A DNA stretch of 64,000 nt. Source: Brachybacterium avium (GTDB lineage: Bacteria; Actinomycetota; Actinomycetes; Actinomycetales; Dermabacteraceae). The translations under genes were made by a program, and so were the position numbers. This document shows positions 24,222 to 32,642 of the stretch, piece by piece (positions within the stretch are counted from its first letter, which is position 1; the number at the start of each line of letters is the position of its first letter). The stretch is from the NCBI RefSeq assembly GCF_002216795.1, contig NZ_CP022316.1, positions 2,356,001 through 2,420,000 on the forward strand, written 5' to 3'. The notes beneath the pieces were generated by a model. The model saw only the letters and a list, made by a program, of their open reading frames with translations. It was not told the origin of the DNA and made no database searches.

Positions 24222-25498
24222 TCAGGCGCCGACCATGCGTGCGAAGGCCTCTTCGGTGATGATCGGGATCCCGTACGCGCGGGCCTTGGCCGCCTTGCCG
24301 GACTGCGAGTTCGGATCCGCAGCCACCACCAGCGCGGTCTTCTTGGTGACGCTGCCGGGGACGTAGTCGAGCTCCCGGGCGAGAGCTTCCCATGAAGCAC
24401 GGTCGCGGACCATGGCGCCGGTGAAGACGATCCGGTCACCGGGAGCGAGGTCGATGCCGGCCGTGCCGAGCCTCAGGGCAGCTCCATGTCCGCCAGGAGC
24501 ATTGCCGTGTCCACTGCCGCCAGCAGCGTCGAGCGACCGGATGCTCGTGGCAGCCTCGAGCGCGCGGACGACGTCCCCCTCCCGTAGTCCCAGCGCTGTG
24601 GCGATTCGGTCCAGGTCGCTGCGCTCCTGCTCGGTGACCACTCCGTCCTCGAGCGCGACCTCCGCCATCGCGTCGAGATATCGCCCGTGCAGGTCCAGAA
24701 CGGCGCCGCGGGTAAGTCCCAGGGCGTATGCGACCTCGACCAGTGCGTCCTTCTCGTGCTCGGCGAGCACACCGTCGAGCAGAGCGCGCTCGAGGGTCTC
24801 GAGGTAGGAGTCGACACGCGCGTCCGCCGTGCGCGGCATCCGCGAGAGGATCCGGTCCAGCCAGGCGTCGGGTCGTGCGGAGAGGGTGGCTTCGCGGGGG
24901 TGCACCCGCGCTGGAGCGCCGGTCACGGGGAGGGCCAGATCTGCGCCGAGGAGATTTCGTGCTCCTCCTGCCAGGGGAGCGTACCGCTGCCCTCGAGCAG
25001 CGAGAGGTAATGGCCCAGCAGTTGCGCGGTGGCGCGGGCGTCGGCCAGCGCGGAGTGCGCGTCCACGAGCTCGATGCCGCTGGCGGCACAGCAATCGGCG
25101 AGCTTGCGGGACGGCGCCTCGAGGAAGACGCTCGACCACTGCATCGTGCAGAGCCCGGACAGCGGCAGCAGGGCGGGCGTCATCTGCGCCTGCAGCAGCT
25201 CCGCCTCGAGGAAGCGCAGGTCGAACGGAGCGTTGTGAGCCACGATCGTGCGGCCCTGCACGCTCTCCAGCAGTATCGGAGCGAGGTCGCGGAAGTGCGG
25301 GGCACCGGCCACATCGGTGGCAGTGATGCCGTGAACGTGCGAGTTGCTGATGTCCCGGCCCGGGTTCACGAGCGAGGCCCACTCGCGTTCGATCTCGCCA
25401 CTCTCCGAAACCTCCACGACCCCGATCTCGAGGATGCGGTGATGTTTCGCTGGCGAGAATCCAGTCGTCTCGAGATCGATGACGGCGTACCCGGTCAA
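24222..25498 (-). CDS. DnaQ-like exonuclease fused to a TerB-like and a BRCT domain, split by a one-base frameshift
   Basis: The first frame (25498 to about 24935) gives a DEDD-type 3'-5' exonuclease: AVIDLETTGF (Exo I, D8 and E10), TIVAHNAPFDLRF (Exo II) and DAHSALADARATA (Exo III). The second frame (to 24222) gives an acidic helical part with two similar blocks (LLDGVLAEHEKDALVEVAYA and ALEDGVVTEQERSDLDRIAT), TerB-like in pattern, and a C-terminal BRCT domain (GDRIVFTGAMVRDRASWEAL, KKTALVVAADP). One extra base in the G runs at 24927-24934 fuses them into about 425 residues. BRCT plus exonuclease fusions occur in ligase- and polymerase-related nucleases. If the frameshift is real, the exonuclease alone would still be a complete domain. 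Confidence 0.75.
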
Positions 25499-26154
25499 AG
25501 CTCCTACCTTCCTACGGCTCTCCTGGTCACACAGAGCTTTCCACCGGGACCCGACAGTTGTAGGAGAACTGTGGTCTCGAGATGATGACGATCTCGGCCG
25601 GCGTGGGGGTCGATAGAGGACTATGCGAGCTGCGAAACTGGTGTCCGAGCATGTCCAAGGGTGCTCGGCGCGAGATCCGTCGCTGCCCTTCGGCGGTGCT
25701 CACACCAGGACGAATGGTTCGGTCGACGCCCCTGAGTCGAGTGCGCCCCTCAGCAGCTCACCATGCGGTCGTGATGCTCTCTCACGTCCTGGTTGTTCCG
25801 GTTCCCAGTCTCCGCTCGGCGCTCCATCGGCTCGAGTTTCAAGCTCTGCCGCCGCGCAGCAGTTGAGTTCCGAACAGTGGCGTAACGCGGTGCCCCCGTG
25901 ATCGTCTCTGACGAGGGCGCGGCCGGCAAGGGCATGCTGGTATGGATGCTCGGAGTCCCGGCAAAGTCGCTCGAGGTGGACGAACCGGAACGAGGCGCTG
26001 AGCTGTCCGATGAGGACCTCACGGCCGGCCGCAGCAGCAGAGCTGGCTCGCTGAACCAGACCCTCACACCGCTGCGAAGCACCCCGCCGCCACAGGCGCC
26101 TCGTGGTCGTCCTCGGCGGTGAGTCCCTGCCTCGGAACCTTCCGCGTGATCGCC
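25499..26154. other. 656-base region without an intact gene
   Basis: Between the exonuclease start and the end of the lipoprotein gene I see no intact gene. It contains one recognisable remnant (25750-25869, below). A plus-strand frame at 25898-26122 begins MIVSDEGAAGKGMLVWMLGV but has no ribosome-binding site and dissolves into Arg/Pro-rich sequence; it is not called. Confidence 0.5.
25750..25869 (-). pseudogene. Remnant of the C-terminus of another DUF1524 protein
   Basis: Thirty-nine codons read NSTAARRQSLKLEPMERRAE, then TGNRNNQDVREHHDRMVSC, then stop. They match the C-terminal part of the DUF262-DUF1524 gene encoded at about 16686-16796 (NNHAARRQSLKLEIMARRAE, TGSWNDEDVRAHHAEMV) at 26 of 37 positions. 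The substitutions show this is an old paralogue rather than a recent duplicate. Nothing upstream in any frame continues the homology, so only the tail of the gene survives. Confidence 0.7.
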
Positions 26155-26706
26155 TCAGGCCACCCGTACCGAGATCTCGACCGGCTCCACGGGTGCCTCG
26201 AGCGTTCCATGGCTCTGGTCGCAGTCCTCTTCGACCTCTCGGGTCCGCGTGCAGTACAGCACCCGCACCGTCGTCTCACCGGCGGCGAGCCCGTGGATCT
26301 CGACGGCGAACTGCTGGGTGCTGCCTGGGGCCTGGGTGCTGTCGGACGCCGGCTCCACGCCGAACACCTTCTCACCGATGGCGACGTCTGCCTCGACGAT
26401 CGCGGGATCGCCCATGGAGACCACGCCCCAGTAGTCGCCCACGCCGAGCGATCCCTCGGGCAGGGAGACCTGCACGATCTCGCCTGCGGTCACCTCGACC
26501 GCGGCCGTGCCCTCCGGCAGGAGGGTGCCCTCGCTCGGTGCGGCCTGCGTCGTGGTCGCCTGGTCGCTGGGTTCCGTGCTCGGGTCCTCTCCGACCGGGA
26601 GGAGCGAGCATCCGCTGAGCAGGACCGCGCCCGTCGCCGCGAGGAGGACCCGTCCCCGGCGGGCGAGGCGCGCTCTGCGCGAGACCGTCGCGCCGGGTCT
26701 CGTCAT
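26155..26706 (-). CDS. Secreted lipoprotein, possibly a chagasin-like (I42) protease inhibitor
   Basis: 183 residues from the ATG at 26706, preceded by AGGAAGG. An Arg-rich N-terminus, a hydrophobic stretch and the lipobox LSGC at about 33-36 mark a lipoprotein attached to the outer face of the membrane. A Thr/Ser/Glu-rich linker follows. The C-terminal domain (EIVQVSLPEGSLGVGDYWGV, then LAAGETTVRVLYCTR) is a beta-rich module whose spacing resembles the I42 chagasin fold, with GVGDYW where that family has its TGYxW loop. An I42-type inhibitor would block cysteine proteases. The neighbouring divergent fragment at 26768-27061 is the tail of a C2-type cysteine protease, which supports an inhibitor or immunity role, though only as inference. 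Confidence 0.6.
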   Translation of the reverse strand: MTRPGATVSRRARLARRGRVLLAATGAVLLSGCSLLPVGEDPSTEPSDQATTTQAAPSEGTLLPEGTAAVEVTAGEIVQVSLPEGSLGVGDYWGVVSMGDPAIVEADVAIGEKVFGVEPASDSTQAPGSTQQFAVEIHGLAAGETTVRVLYCTRTREVEEDCDQSHGTLEAPVEPVEISVRVA

Positions 26707-26767
26707 CGCTGCCTTCCTGATGGGGGCCACTCCCCATTCCCTTCGCCCGAGATCGAATCCACTGTGC

Positions 26768-27061
26768 CATGGAACACGATCGCAGTTGCTCGAGGACGGC
26801 CGCCCGATGACCGTGGACAACGGCGGGATCACCGAACCGGCGCATGGCGAGATCGCCGGTGAACATGCGTACAAGGTCTCCGCCGTGGACGTGGAGAACG
26901 GCACGGTCACCGTGGTGAACCCCTGGGGCGATGAGGAGCCTGTGACGATGAAGTACGACGAATACGTGGACACCTTCCAGGGCACTGCCGTGGGCAGGAC
27001 CGAGGCGCCGTCGCTCGGAGACCGCTTCGGAGAGCTCTTCGACGGGACCAGCGGTTACTGA
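26768..27061 (+). pseudogene. C-terminal remnant of a calpain-type (family C2) cysteine protease
   Basis: The frame reads GTRSQLLEDGRPMTVDNGGI, then GEHAYKVSAVDVENGTVTVVNPWGDEEPV and on to TAA-free sequence ending GTSGY and TGA at 27059-27061. In family C2 the catalytic His lies in an 'HAY' segment and the catalytic Asn in 'NPWG'; both are here with the usual spacing. The catalytic Cys and everything before it are missing. Bacterial C2 proteases are often the toxic tips of secreted polymorphic proteins. The fragment lies head to head with the lipoprotein at 26155-26706. An ATG at 26807 could start a short peptide but has no clear ribosome-binding site. Confidence 0.65.
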
Positions 27062-27598
27062 CTTACGGGTCAGCGTGGGTCGCAGTGTCCTCACCCTCGA
27101 CGATGTGACGCGGGCACACGTCAGACGTGGTCGCCTGCGATGACGACGCTGGACCTGACAGCGTGGCGTTTGCGGCCCTGGGTCCGGAGCACACGAACAT
27201 TCGGGAAGCTCGGCCCCGGGCCCGTCCGGAGACAGCGGCTCACCCCGCGACTGCCTCCACACCCAGCCGCTCCTGCTCCTCCGTGGGCCGCGGCGTAGGC
27301 ATCGCTGAGCGCCGAATGCGCCTGCTGGTTCGTGAAACCCATTGCGGCGCAGCAGTCCCCGAGCTTCCTGCGATGGGCGACCTGATCGAGCGGTCCCACG
27401 AGAACCCCTTCCGGCCAGCGGCAGATGAAGACGTGATCATCGCAAAATGGGCTGACGGGCAGCGCGGCGTCGTGACAGTTCGTTTGTCAGAGTTCGTGGT
27501 CTGTCGGAGCCCGTGGGGAGACTGCCGGTGATGATCCGCCGAACAGCGCGGGCCCCAGGACGAAAGGATGCGCCGAAGTCGGCGGCGCAGGTGATGAC
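27062..27598. other. 537-base region without an intact gene
   Basis: Holds one recognisable exonuclease remnant (27286-27399, listed separately). I see no promoter-like pair with good spacing and no other coherent reading frame. Confidence 0.4.
27286..27399 (-). pseudogene. Remnant of a DnaQ-type exonuclease (Exo III region)
   Basis: Codons in this stretch read RRKLGDCCAAMGFTNQQAHS followed by ALSDAYAAA. The intact exonuclease at 24222-25498 has SRKLADCCAASGIELVDAHSALADARATA at the same place, so this is the tail of a paralogous nuclease. The sequence leaves the frame shortly afterwards. It is the second remnant of an island gene within 2 kb, beside the DUF1524 remnant. Confidence 0.6.
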
Positions 27599-28534
27599 AT
27601 GACCATGCCTCCCTATCGCTACGACGGCGGAACGCCGAGCGACAGCGCACCCGCCGGCCCCGGCACGTCGTCCGGACCCCCGGCGGCGACAGCGACCTCG
27701 GCGCCGCTCGCCACGGCCGCGCTCATCGTCTGCATCGCCGCGTTCGTGCTCGGGCTGGTGCCGCTTCTCGGTGCCGCGCTCGGGCTCGTCGGCATCGTCC
27801 TGGTCATCGTCGCAGCCCGTCGTGGGCTCGCGACGAAGCGCACCTATGCCGGTGCGCTGGCTGCGGCCGTCGGCGCTTTGGCATCGATCGCGGCGTCCAT
27901 CGCGCTCGTCGGCCTCGTGCTGACCCCGAACGATCCCGGCACCTCGGGGCCGACGGTCGCTGCGGAGGGGATTGAGGAGGCCGACCAGGACGTGGATACC
28001 GAGACCGAGACCGAGACCGAGCCGTCGGACCCGGCGGAGGAGGATTCCGCCCCCGAGGCGGACCCGGTGACGGAGAACGAACCGCTCGCCGAGGAGGAGC
28101 CCGTCGCCACGCAGGAGGCGCCCCGCGAGCCGACGGAGGGGCCCAGCCCGGCGCCGACCGAGGCGCCGGATCTCAGCATCTACGAGGAGCTGGACGAGCG
28201 CACCCTCGCCCAGATCGTCAAGGCGCCGGATGACCACCTCGGGCGCCAGGTGATCGTCTACGGCGCGATCACCCAGCTGGACGCCGCGACAGGCAAGTGC
28301 TTCGTCCGGATCTCCATCGCCGAGGCTCCGCAGGATGCTTGGTACGACTATGAGCACAACTCCGTCGGTTTCGCGGGCGATGGCGAATCCGACTGCCCGG
28401 TGCTCGACCCCTTCGTCGCCGACGACGAGGTGAAGCTGTGGATCACCATCGGCGGGAGCATCAGCTACGACACCCAGATCGGCGGCAGCACGACCGTGCC
28501 CGCCTACCTGATCGATGAGGCCGAGCTGCTGTGA
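27599..28534 (+). CDS. Membrane protein with an acidic linker and a C-terminal extracellular domain
   Basis: 311 residues. A Pro/Gly/Ser-rich cytoplasmic start leads to two or three membrane segments (about 38-68 LATAALIVCIAAFVLGLVPL and on, and about 82-106 YAGALAAAVGALASIAASIA), the arrangement of DUF4190-like proteins. Residues about 115-195 are an acidic, low-complexity spacer containing a Thr-Glu repeat encoded by GAGACC units. The last 115 residues form a compact domain starting DERTLAQIVKAPDDHLGRQV, with IVYGAITQLDAATGKCFVRI; the order resembles single-stranded-binding/OB-type domains seen in actinobacterial surface proteins of unknown role. ATG at 27599 and 27605 are both possible starts. 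Function unknown. Confidence 0.7.
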   Translation: MTMPPYRYDGGTPSDSAPAGPGTSSGPPAATATSAPLATAALIVCIAAFVLGLVPLLGAALGLVGIVLVIVAARRGLATKRTYAGALAAAVGALASIAASIALVGLVLTPNDPGTSGPTVAAEGIEEADQDVDTETETETEPSDPAEEDSAPEADPVTENEPLAEEEPVATQEAPREPTEGPSPAPTEAPDLSIYEELDERTLAQIVKAPDDHLGRQVIVYGAITQLDAATGKCFVRISIAEAPQDAWYDYEHNSVGFAGDGESDCPVLDPFVADDEVKLWITIGGSISYDTQIGGSTTVPAYLIDEAELL

Positions 28535-28628
28535 TCTCCGCAGGGGAGCGCGGGGTACGGGAACCACGTCTCCTTCGACGATCCGATGCCGGCGAGCGTC
28601 TTCGTGCAGGCGATCCACAACCCTCATG

Positions 28629-28642
28629 TACTAGAACTAGTA
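28629..28642. promoter_or_regulatory. Probable operator of the toxin-antitoxin operon
   Basis: TACTAG and CTAGTA form a perfect inverted repeat around AA, 21 bases before the antitoxin ATG. Phd/YefM-type antitoxins repress their own operon by binding such palindromes, so this is the natural binding site. Confidence 0.6.
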
Positions 28643-28662
28643 TCCAGATGTACAGTGGTGTC

Positions 28663-28926
28663 ATGGCCGACGTGACCCGGACCCAGCTGAACCAGCAGAC
28701 CGCTCGTGTCCTCGCCCGCGTCGAAGCCGGCGAGGAGATCACCGTGACCGATCGTGGCCGCCCTATCGCCCAGCTGAGCCCGGTGCCCTCGGACCGCCGG
28801 GCGCGTCGGTTGGCCACGGGCGCGCTCCGCCGCGCGCCGGAGCGAGGCATCCCGGAGATCCGCAGCCCGTTGCGCGGATGGAGCACCGAGCAGATGCTCG
28901 AGGACATGCGCGGGGACCGGCCGTGA
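28663..28926 (+). CDS. Phd/YefM-type antitoxin
   Basis: 87 residues from the ATG at 28663. The N-terminal part (TRTQLNQQTARVLARVEAGE, then EITVTDRGRPIAQLSPV) is the Phd/YefM DNA-binding domain, with the usual 'VTDRGRPIAQL' strand. The C-terminal 40 residues (PLRGWSTEQMLEDMRGDR) would be the unstructured segment that wraps the toxin. The stop overlaps the toxin start (GTGA), so the two are co-translated. It should neutralise the PIN-domain toxin and, in complex with it, repress the operon through the palindrome just upstream. Confidence 0.88.
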   Translation: MADVTRTQLNQQTARVLARVEAGEEITVTDRGRPIAQLSPVPSDRRARRLATGALRRAPERGIPEIRSPLRGWSTEQMLEDMRGDRP

Positions 28927-29297
28927 TCTACCTGGACACCTCCGCGGCGTACAAGCTCCTCAGCCGGGAGCCCGAGGTGAGCGAGGTCGAGGCGCTGTTC
29001 GCTGAGGGGACCGAGCTGCTGTCCTCGCGGCTGCTCGAGGTCGAGCTTCAGGCGACCGTGCTCCGCCGAGGGGGAGCGCTGGAGGACGTCGCGGCGATCC
29101 TGCGCCGCGTGGAGCTCGATGCGGTCGACGACGAGATCATCGACCACGCCTTGTCCCTGCAGGCGGGGCTGCGCGCGATGGACGCACTGCACCTGTCGAC
29201 CGCGCTGCTGTACGGGACGGACGTCTCCGCGATCGCGACCTATGATCGCGAGCTCGCCCTCGCGGCCGAGCGGCACGGCCTCGCCATTCATCGCTGA
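28923..29297 (+). CDS. PIN-domain ribonuclease toxin (VapC-like)
   Basis: 124 residues from the GTG at 28923. The PIN acidic residues are visible: Asp5 in VIYLDTSAAYKL, Glu in SSRLLEVELQATVLR, Asp in LRAMDALHLSTALL and Asp in IATYDRELALAAE. VapC toxins are metal-dependent ribonucleases that cut tRNA or rRNA to halt growth. It overlaps the antitoxin stop by four bases. Length and motif spacing are normal for the family, so it appears active. Confidence 0.9.
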   Translation: MIYLDTSAAYKLLSREPEVSEVEALFAEGTELLSSRLLEVELQATVLRRGGALEDVAAILRRVELDAVDDEIIDHALSLQAGLRAMDALHLSTALLYGTDVSAIATYDRELALAAERHGLAIHR

Positions 29298-29472
29298 CCT
29301 CGGCCCGGTCGCTGCCCAGAACCGGTCCTGGCTGCTCACGCCGCCCCCAGGGCTCGGCGACGCCCCGCTCGCGGAGGACCAGCCGAACGTCATGCACATC
29401 GACGCCGTCGCGCTCGCCGAGGGCACGGAAAGACCCGGCCTCGCGCACCTCCGATGCCAGTACCGTGGCCCC

Positions 29473-30888
29473 ATGTCTTCGGATGACCCCACCGATCATG
29501 AGCTCATGCGCCACTTCCGCGAGCAGCTCGGCACCATGAGCCACGAGGAGATCCATGCGGTCCTCGCCGGCCTGCTCGACCCGTCGGGCGGGGAGATGGC
29601 GCGCCCCACGCGGCCAGACCTGCGCCGTCCGCCCTTCGGTGAGCCGGCGCTGCTCCGGGTGCGGGTGGACCTCCAGCACGCGGTCCCACCGATCTGGCGC
29701 CGGCTCGAGCTGCGCTCGGACCTCACCCTCGAGCAGACGCACGAAATCCTCCAGACTGCCTTCGGGTGGTTCGACGCGCACCTGTGGCGCTTCGCCGCCG
29801 GCGGGCACCCCTTCGACCTCGACTCGCAGCTGTTCCTGTGCCCGTACGACGTCGAGGATGGGGAGGACGACGGGCTCCCCGCCTCGCAGGTGAGGCTGGA
29901 CGAACTGCTGCAGGTCGATGGTGATCGCCTGGCCTATGTCTATGACTACGGCGACGACTGGCAGCTGCGGTTGCGCCTGGAGTCGGTGCGCCCGGCGGCG
30001 GATGGGTCCCCGCCGGTTCGGGCACTCGGGGGTCGGCGCGCCGCGCCGCCCGAGGACTGCGGAGGGCTCACCCGCGCCGAGGATCTCGCCGAGGTGCTCC
30101 CGGATCCGGCGCATTTCGACCTCGCCGAGCTCCAGCAAGCCCTCGAGATCTCCGATCTCGACCCCACCGCGTACGGAGCTTCTCCCGTCCTGACCGCAGT
30201 GCTGACCCGCCTGCCTCCCTCCTCGCTGCGGGAGGACCTGCTCGCGCGGGCGCTGCTGATGACCACGGCCACCGAACCGCCGGAGCTGGACGAGCTCCGC
30301 ACCGCGCTGCGCGGGATCTCCTGGTTCCTCGACCGCGCGGCCGCGGGTGGCCTGCCGCTGACCTCGGCCGGCTATCTCACGCCGAAGGAGGTCGAAGCGG
30401 CGAGCCAGGTGGTGCCCGAGATGGCCGACTGGATCGGGAAGAACAACCGCGAGAACCTGGCGCTCCCACTGCTCCATGTGCGCGAGGCTCTCCAGCATCT
30501 GAAGATCCTGCGGAAGTTCAAGGGGCAGCTGCTGCCCACCCGTCGGGCGCTGCCCGCGGCGGAGGACCCCGGCGCCCTGTGGTCCCTCCTCGCCGCCTCC
30601 CTGATCCCAGCCCCAGGCTCCTTCGAGCACGACGCCACCGTGCTGCTGCTCGCCCACATCGGCTCCACCCCGAGCGGCACGGCAGTGGACCCGGAGGCGA
30701 CCCCGACAGCGCTCGGGCGGCTCGGCTGGCGGACCCCTGAGGGGGTCGTCGATCGCTGGATGGTGCGCGATCTGCCCGCCGCCACCGTGCTGCGGAATAT
30801 CACTCCGGAGCAGGGGCGCCGGGCGGTGCGCGGCGGCTGGTCCGATGCCGCGCGGGCGCTCGCGCGGGCGGCGCTCGCGCTCGGGTGA
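29473..30888 (+). CDS. Plasmid pRiA4b ORF-3 family protein
   Basis: 471 residues from the ATG at 29473; a longer in-frame extension overlaps the VapC gene in another frame and is rejected. Residues about 50-210 carry the pRiA4b ORF-3 domain: LLRVRVDLQHAVPPIWRRLE, TLEQTHEILQTAFGWFDAHL, FLCPYD, LAYVYDYGDDWQLRLRLES. The remaining 250 residues are helical and follow the C-terminal extension found in actinobacterial members. The family's function is unknown; it is widespread on chromosomes and plasmids. No partner gene is adjacent. Confidence 0.82.
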   Translation: MSSDDPTDHELMRHFREQLGTMSHEEIHAVLAGLLDPSGGEMARPTRPDLRRPPFGEPALLRVRVDLQHAVPPIWRRLELRSDLTLEQTHEILQTAFGWFDAHLWRFAAGGHPFDLDSQLFLCPYDVEDGEDDGLPASQVRLDELLQVDGDRLAYVYDYGDDWQLRLRLESVRPAADGSPPVRALGGRRAAPPEDCGGLTRAEDLAEVLPDPAHFDLAELQQALEISDLDPTAYGASPVLTAVLTRLPPSSLREDLLARALLMTTATEPPELDELRTALRGISWFLDRAAAGGLPLTSAGYLTPKEVEAASQVVPEMADWIGKNNRENLALPLLHVREALQHLKILRKFKGQLLPTRRALPAAEDPGALWSLLAASLIPAPGSFEHDATVLLLAHIGSTPSGTAVDPEATPTALGRLGWRTPEGVVDRWMVRDLPAATVLRNITPEQGRRAVRGGWSDAARALARAALALG

Positions 30889-31061
30889 GCCCCTCAGATA
30901 CCGCACGTCCAGTCGGGCTCGGGGAGCGCCACCGCTGTCTGCCCCGGTGCTCACTATGGGTCGGTGAAATCGAACCGGAGGGCCCTGTTGCGGGGAGTCA
31001 TGTAGGCGTCGCCGGGACCAGGCAGCGATGCGCTGCGTCCACGAGGCCAGAGCCATGTCGA

Positions 31062-31120
31062 GCTCGAAGCTACTCTAAGATTCTTCGAGTAGCTTCGAGT
31101 AGCTTCGAGCAGCTTCGAGT
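31062..31120. repeat. Tandem 10-base repeats plus a 14-base inverted repeat in a convergent intergenic region
   Basis: TTCGAGTAGC occurs at 31084 and 31094, TTCGAGCAGC at 31104, and a partial copy at 31114. GCTCGAAGCTACTC at 31062-31075 is the exact reverse complement of 31097-31110, so the transcript could fold into a 14-base-pair hairpin with a 21-base loop. It lies between the 3' ends of two convergent genes. It may act as a two-way transcription stop, although there is no U-tract. Confidence 0.6.
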
Positions 31121-31144
31121 CGGCACCGACGGCCGTTGCACTCT

Positions 31145-32349
31145 TCACGGCAGTGACCATGTGGCACGGGGGTCGCGAGGCGACTTCCCGTCCCAGCGGA
31201 TCACTCCGCTGGTGCGCATCTCCTCGAGCTGCGCCCGCACCCAGGGGCGGGAGCGTCCGGTGGCCGCGACGATGTCTCCGGTGCCGAGCGGGTGATCGCC
31301 GCGGCGAAGCACGGTGAGGATCTCTTCAGCCCCTCGGGGCAGTGCCGCCTGCTGTTCGGGACTCATGCGGCTGAGCGCAGTCAAGGTGAGGCGCACGCTT
31401 CCGCTGGTCTGGTGGTAGTCGGGATCCGTGAGGCCGACCAGGCGCATCTCCTCGAACATGCGTCGGATGCCCTCTCCGCGTTCCTGGGTGATTCCGAGGT
31501 CGGCGCACACGCGCGCGATCCGAGGATTCCGTGCGTATCTGGCGATATCCAGCGGCTTGGTGGGTCCGCGAGTCCAGGGAATCGGCCGGGGCTCTCGATC
31601 TCGATGCGTGAAGGGAAGATGTCCACACGGATGTGGTCTCCCGCCATCGAGTAGCTGCGACGCACGACGGCATTGACGAAGCCTTCGAACCAGGCGTCCT
31701 TCGGTACGAGGGAGTGGTCGGTGAACCGACCGCCGGACCCGAGAGCTCGGCGGTGCGGCATCCATGACTCGATACGCGCAGCGGCATCATCGATGACGCG
31801 GGCGATCGGCCCCTCGAGGCGCACATCCATGCCGGACTCGACGGTCTGGCGCCGGCCGGTCCCGGCGATGTCATCGCTGAAGCGCGTGACGCGGACGTGC
31901 GCCTGCGGAAGCCAGTCCTGCGGGCGCTTGCCGAGCAGGAGGACCGCGGCCTGGGTGAGCGTGCCGTCCCGGCGAAGCAGGCTCCGTGCCTGGAGCGCAG
32001 TACGGTCATCAGCGGCCGCACCGATCGACTCGCGAAACTCGGTGAGCTCTTCGGTGTCGAGGTCCTCGATGGTGGCACCGGTGGCCGGTTCGTATTCGAA
32101 CTGTGCGCTGCCGCGGTCGTAGTCGAGCTCACGGCGCTGGGGGTAGGAGAGCTTCTTCGATTCGTCTCCGACGCGCAGGAACACGTCGCCGTTCACGGTC
32201 TCGTGGACGTGCTCGCTCGGAGGGATGTCGATGCGGAGGACGGAGCGGTCGCCATCGAGTGGCAGTCGATTGACGTGTGTGCGCACCGGAGGAACCGTGA
32301 AATCGATCCCGGCCTGTCGGAGCGGGTTCTCCTTGTCGACGGTGATCAC
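31145..32349 (-). pseudogene. AlbA-domain type ATP-binding transcriptional regulator, 5'-truncated and frameshifted
   Basis: The frame starting near 32349 reads NPLRQAGIDFTVPPVRTHVN, VLRIDIPPSEHVHETVNGDV, FLRVGDESKKLSYPQRRELD and on to FVNAVVRRSYSMAGDHIRVD, the middle of the AlbA_2/GHKL-like regulator family (COG2865). The usual start, with the 'ExxxxEFK' block, is absent. Near 31562-31564 one base is missing from a GGG run; restoring it joins SPGRFPGLADP to TKPLDIARYARNPRIARVCA and the tail with ERGEGIRRMFEEM and a winged-helix end (HPLGTGDIVAATGRSRPWVR). The frameshift may be a sequence error, but the missing N-terminus is not explained by it. Confidence 0.68.
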
Positions 32350-32357
32350 ATCACCCC

Positions 32358-32573
32358 TGGCGCAGCGCCGCCCGAGCCGTCTCGCGCACCGGGTCCGTGG
32401 GCGCCTCGAGCAAGGACGACGGGGTCTGGCTGAAGCTCCAGTCGGAGCAGGACGAGCGCGGCGCCCGGGTCCCGCACCGGGACGTCGCCCTGGTGCTCGA
32501 GCACTACGCAAGGTGGTGCCGCCGGTGCGGCCGCCCCGTCGTCTTCCGGCCCCTGGACGTGCCCGGGCACTGA
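32358..32573 (+). pseudogene. C-terminal fragment of an unknown protein
   Basis: A plus-strand frame without a start codon reads TGSVGASSKDDGVWLKLQSE, then RDVALVLEHYARWCRRCGRP, ending VPGH and TGA at 32571-32573. Third positions are strongly G/C and a Cys-x-x-Cys pair is present, so it looks like the tail of a real gene. It begins where the AlbA-type regulator loses its N-terminus, consistent with a rearrangement junction near 32350. No family recognised. Confidence 0.3.
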
Positions 32574-32642
32574 GTGCAGTGGGAGCGACCTTCGCTCCCC
32601 AGCGCGTCCGCCTCGCGACCACCAGGCCGGCATCCACCACCC

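Noticed and set aside
27599..28534. GAGACC repeat in the membrane protein gene as a phase-variable tract
   Set aside because: The six-base unit keeps the reading frame whatever its copy number, so it can only vary linker length.
29137..31056. 639-codon frame antisense to the pRiA4b ORF-3 gene
   Set aside because: Antisense shadow: low-complexity Arg/Gly/Pro composition and no family features, while the plus strand has a clear domain.
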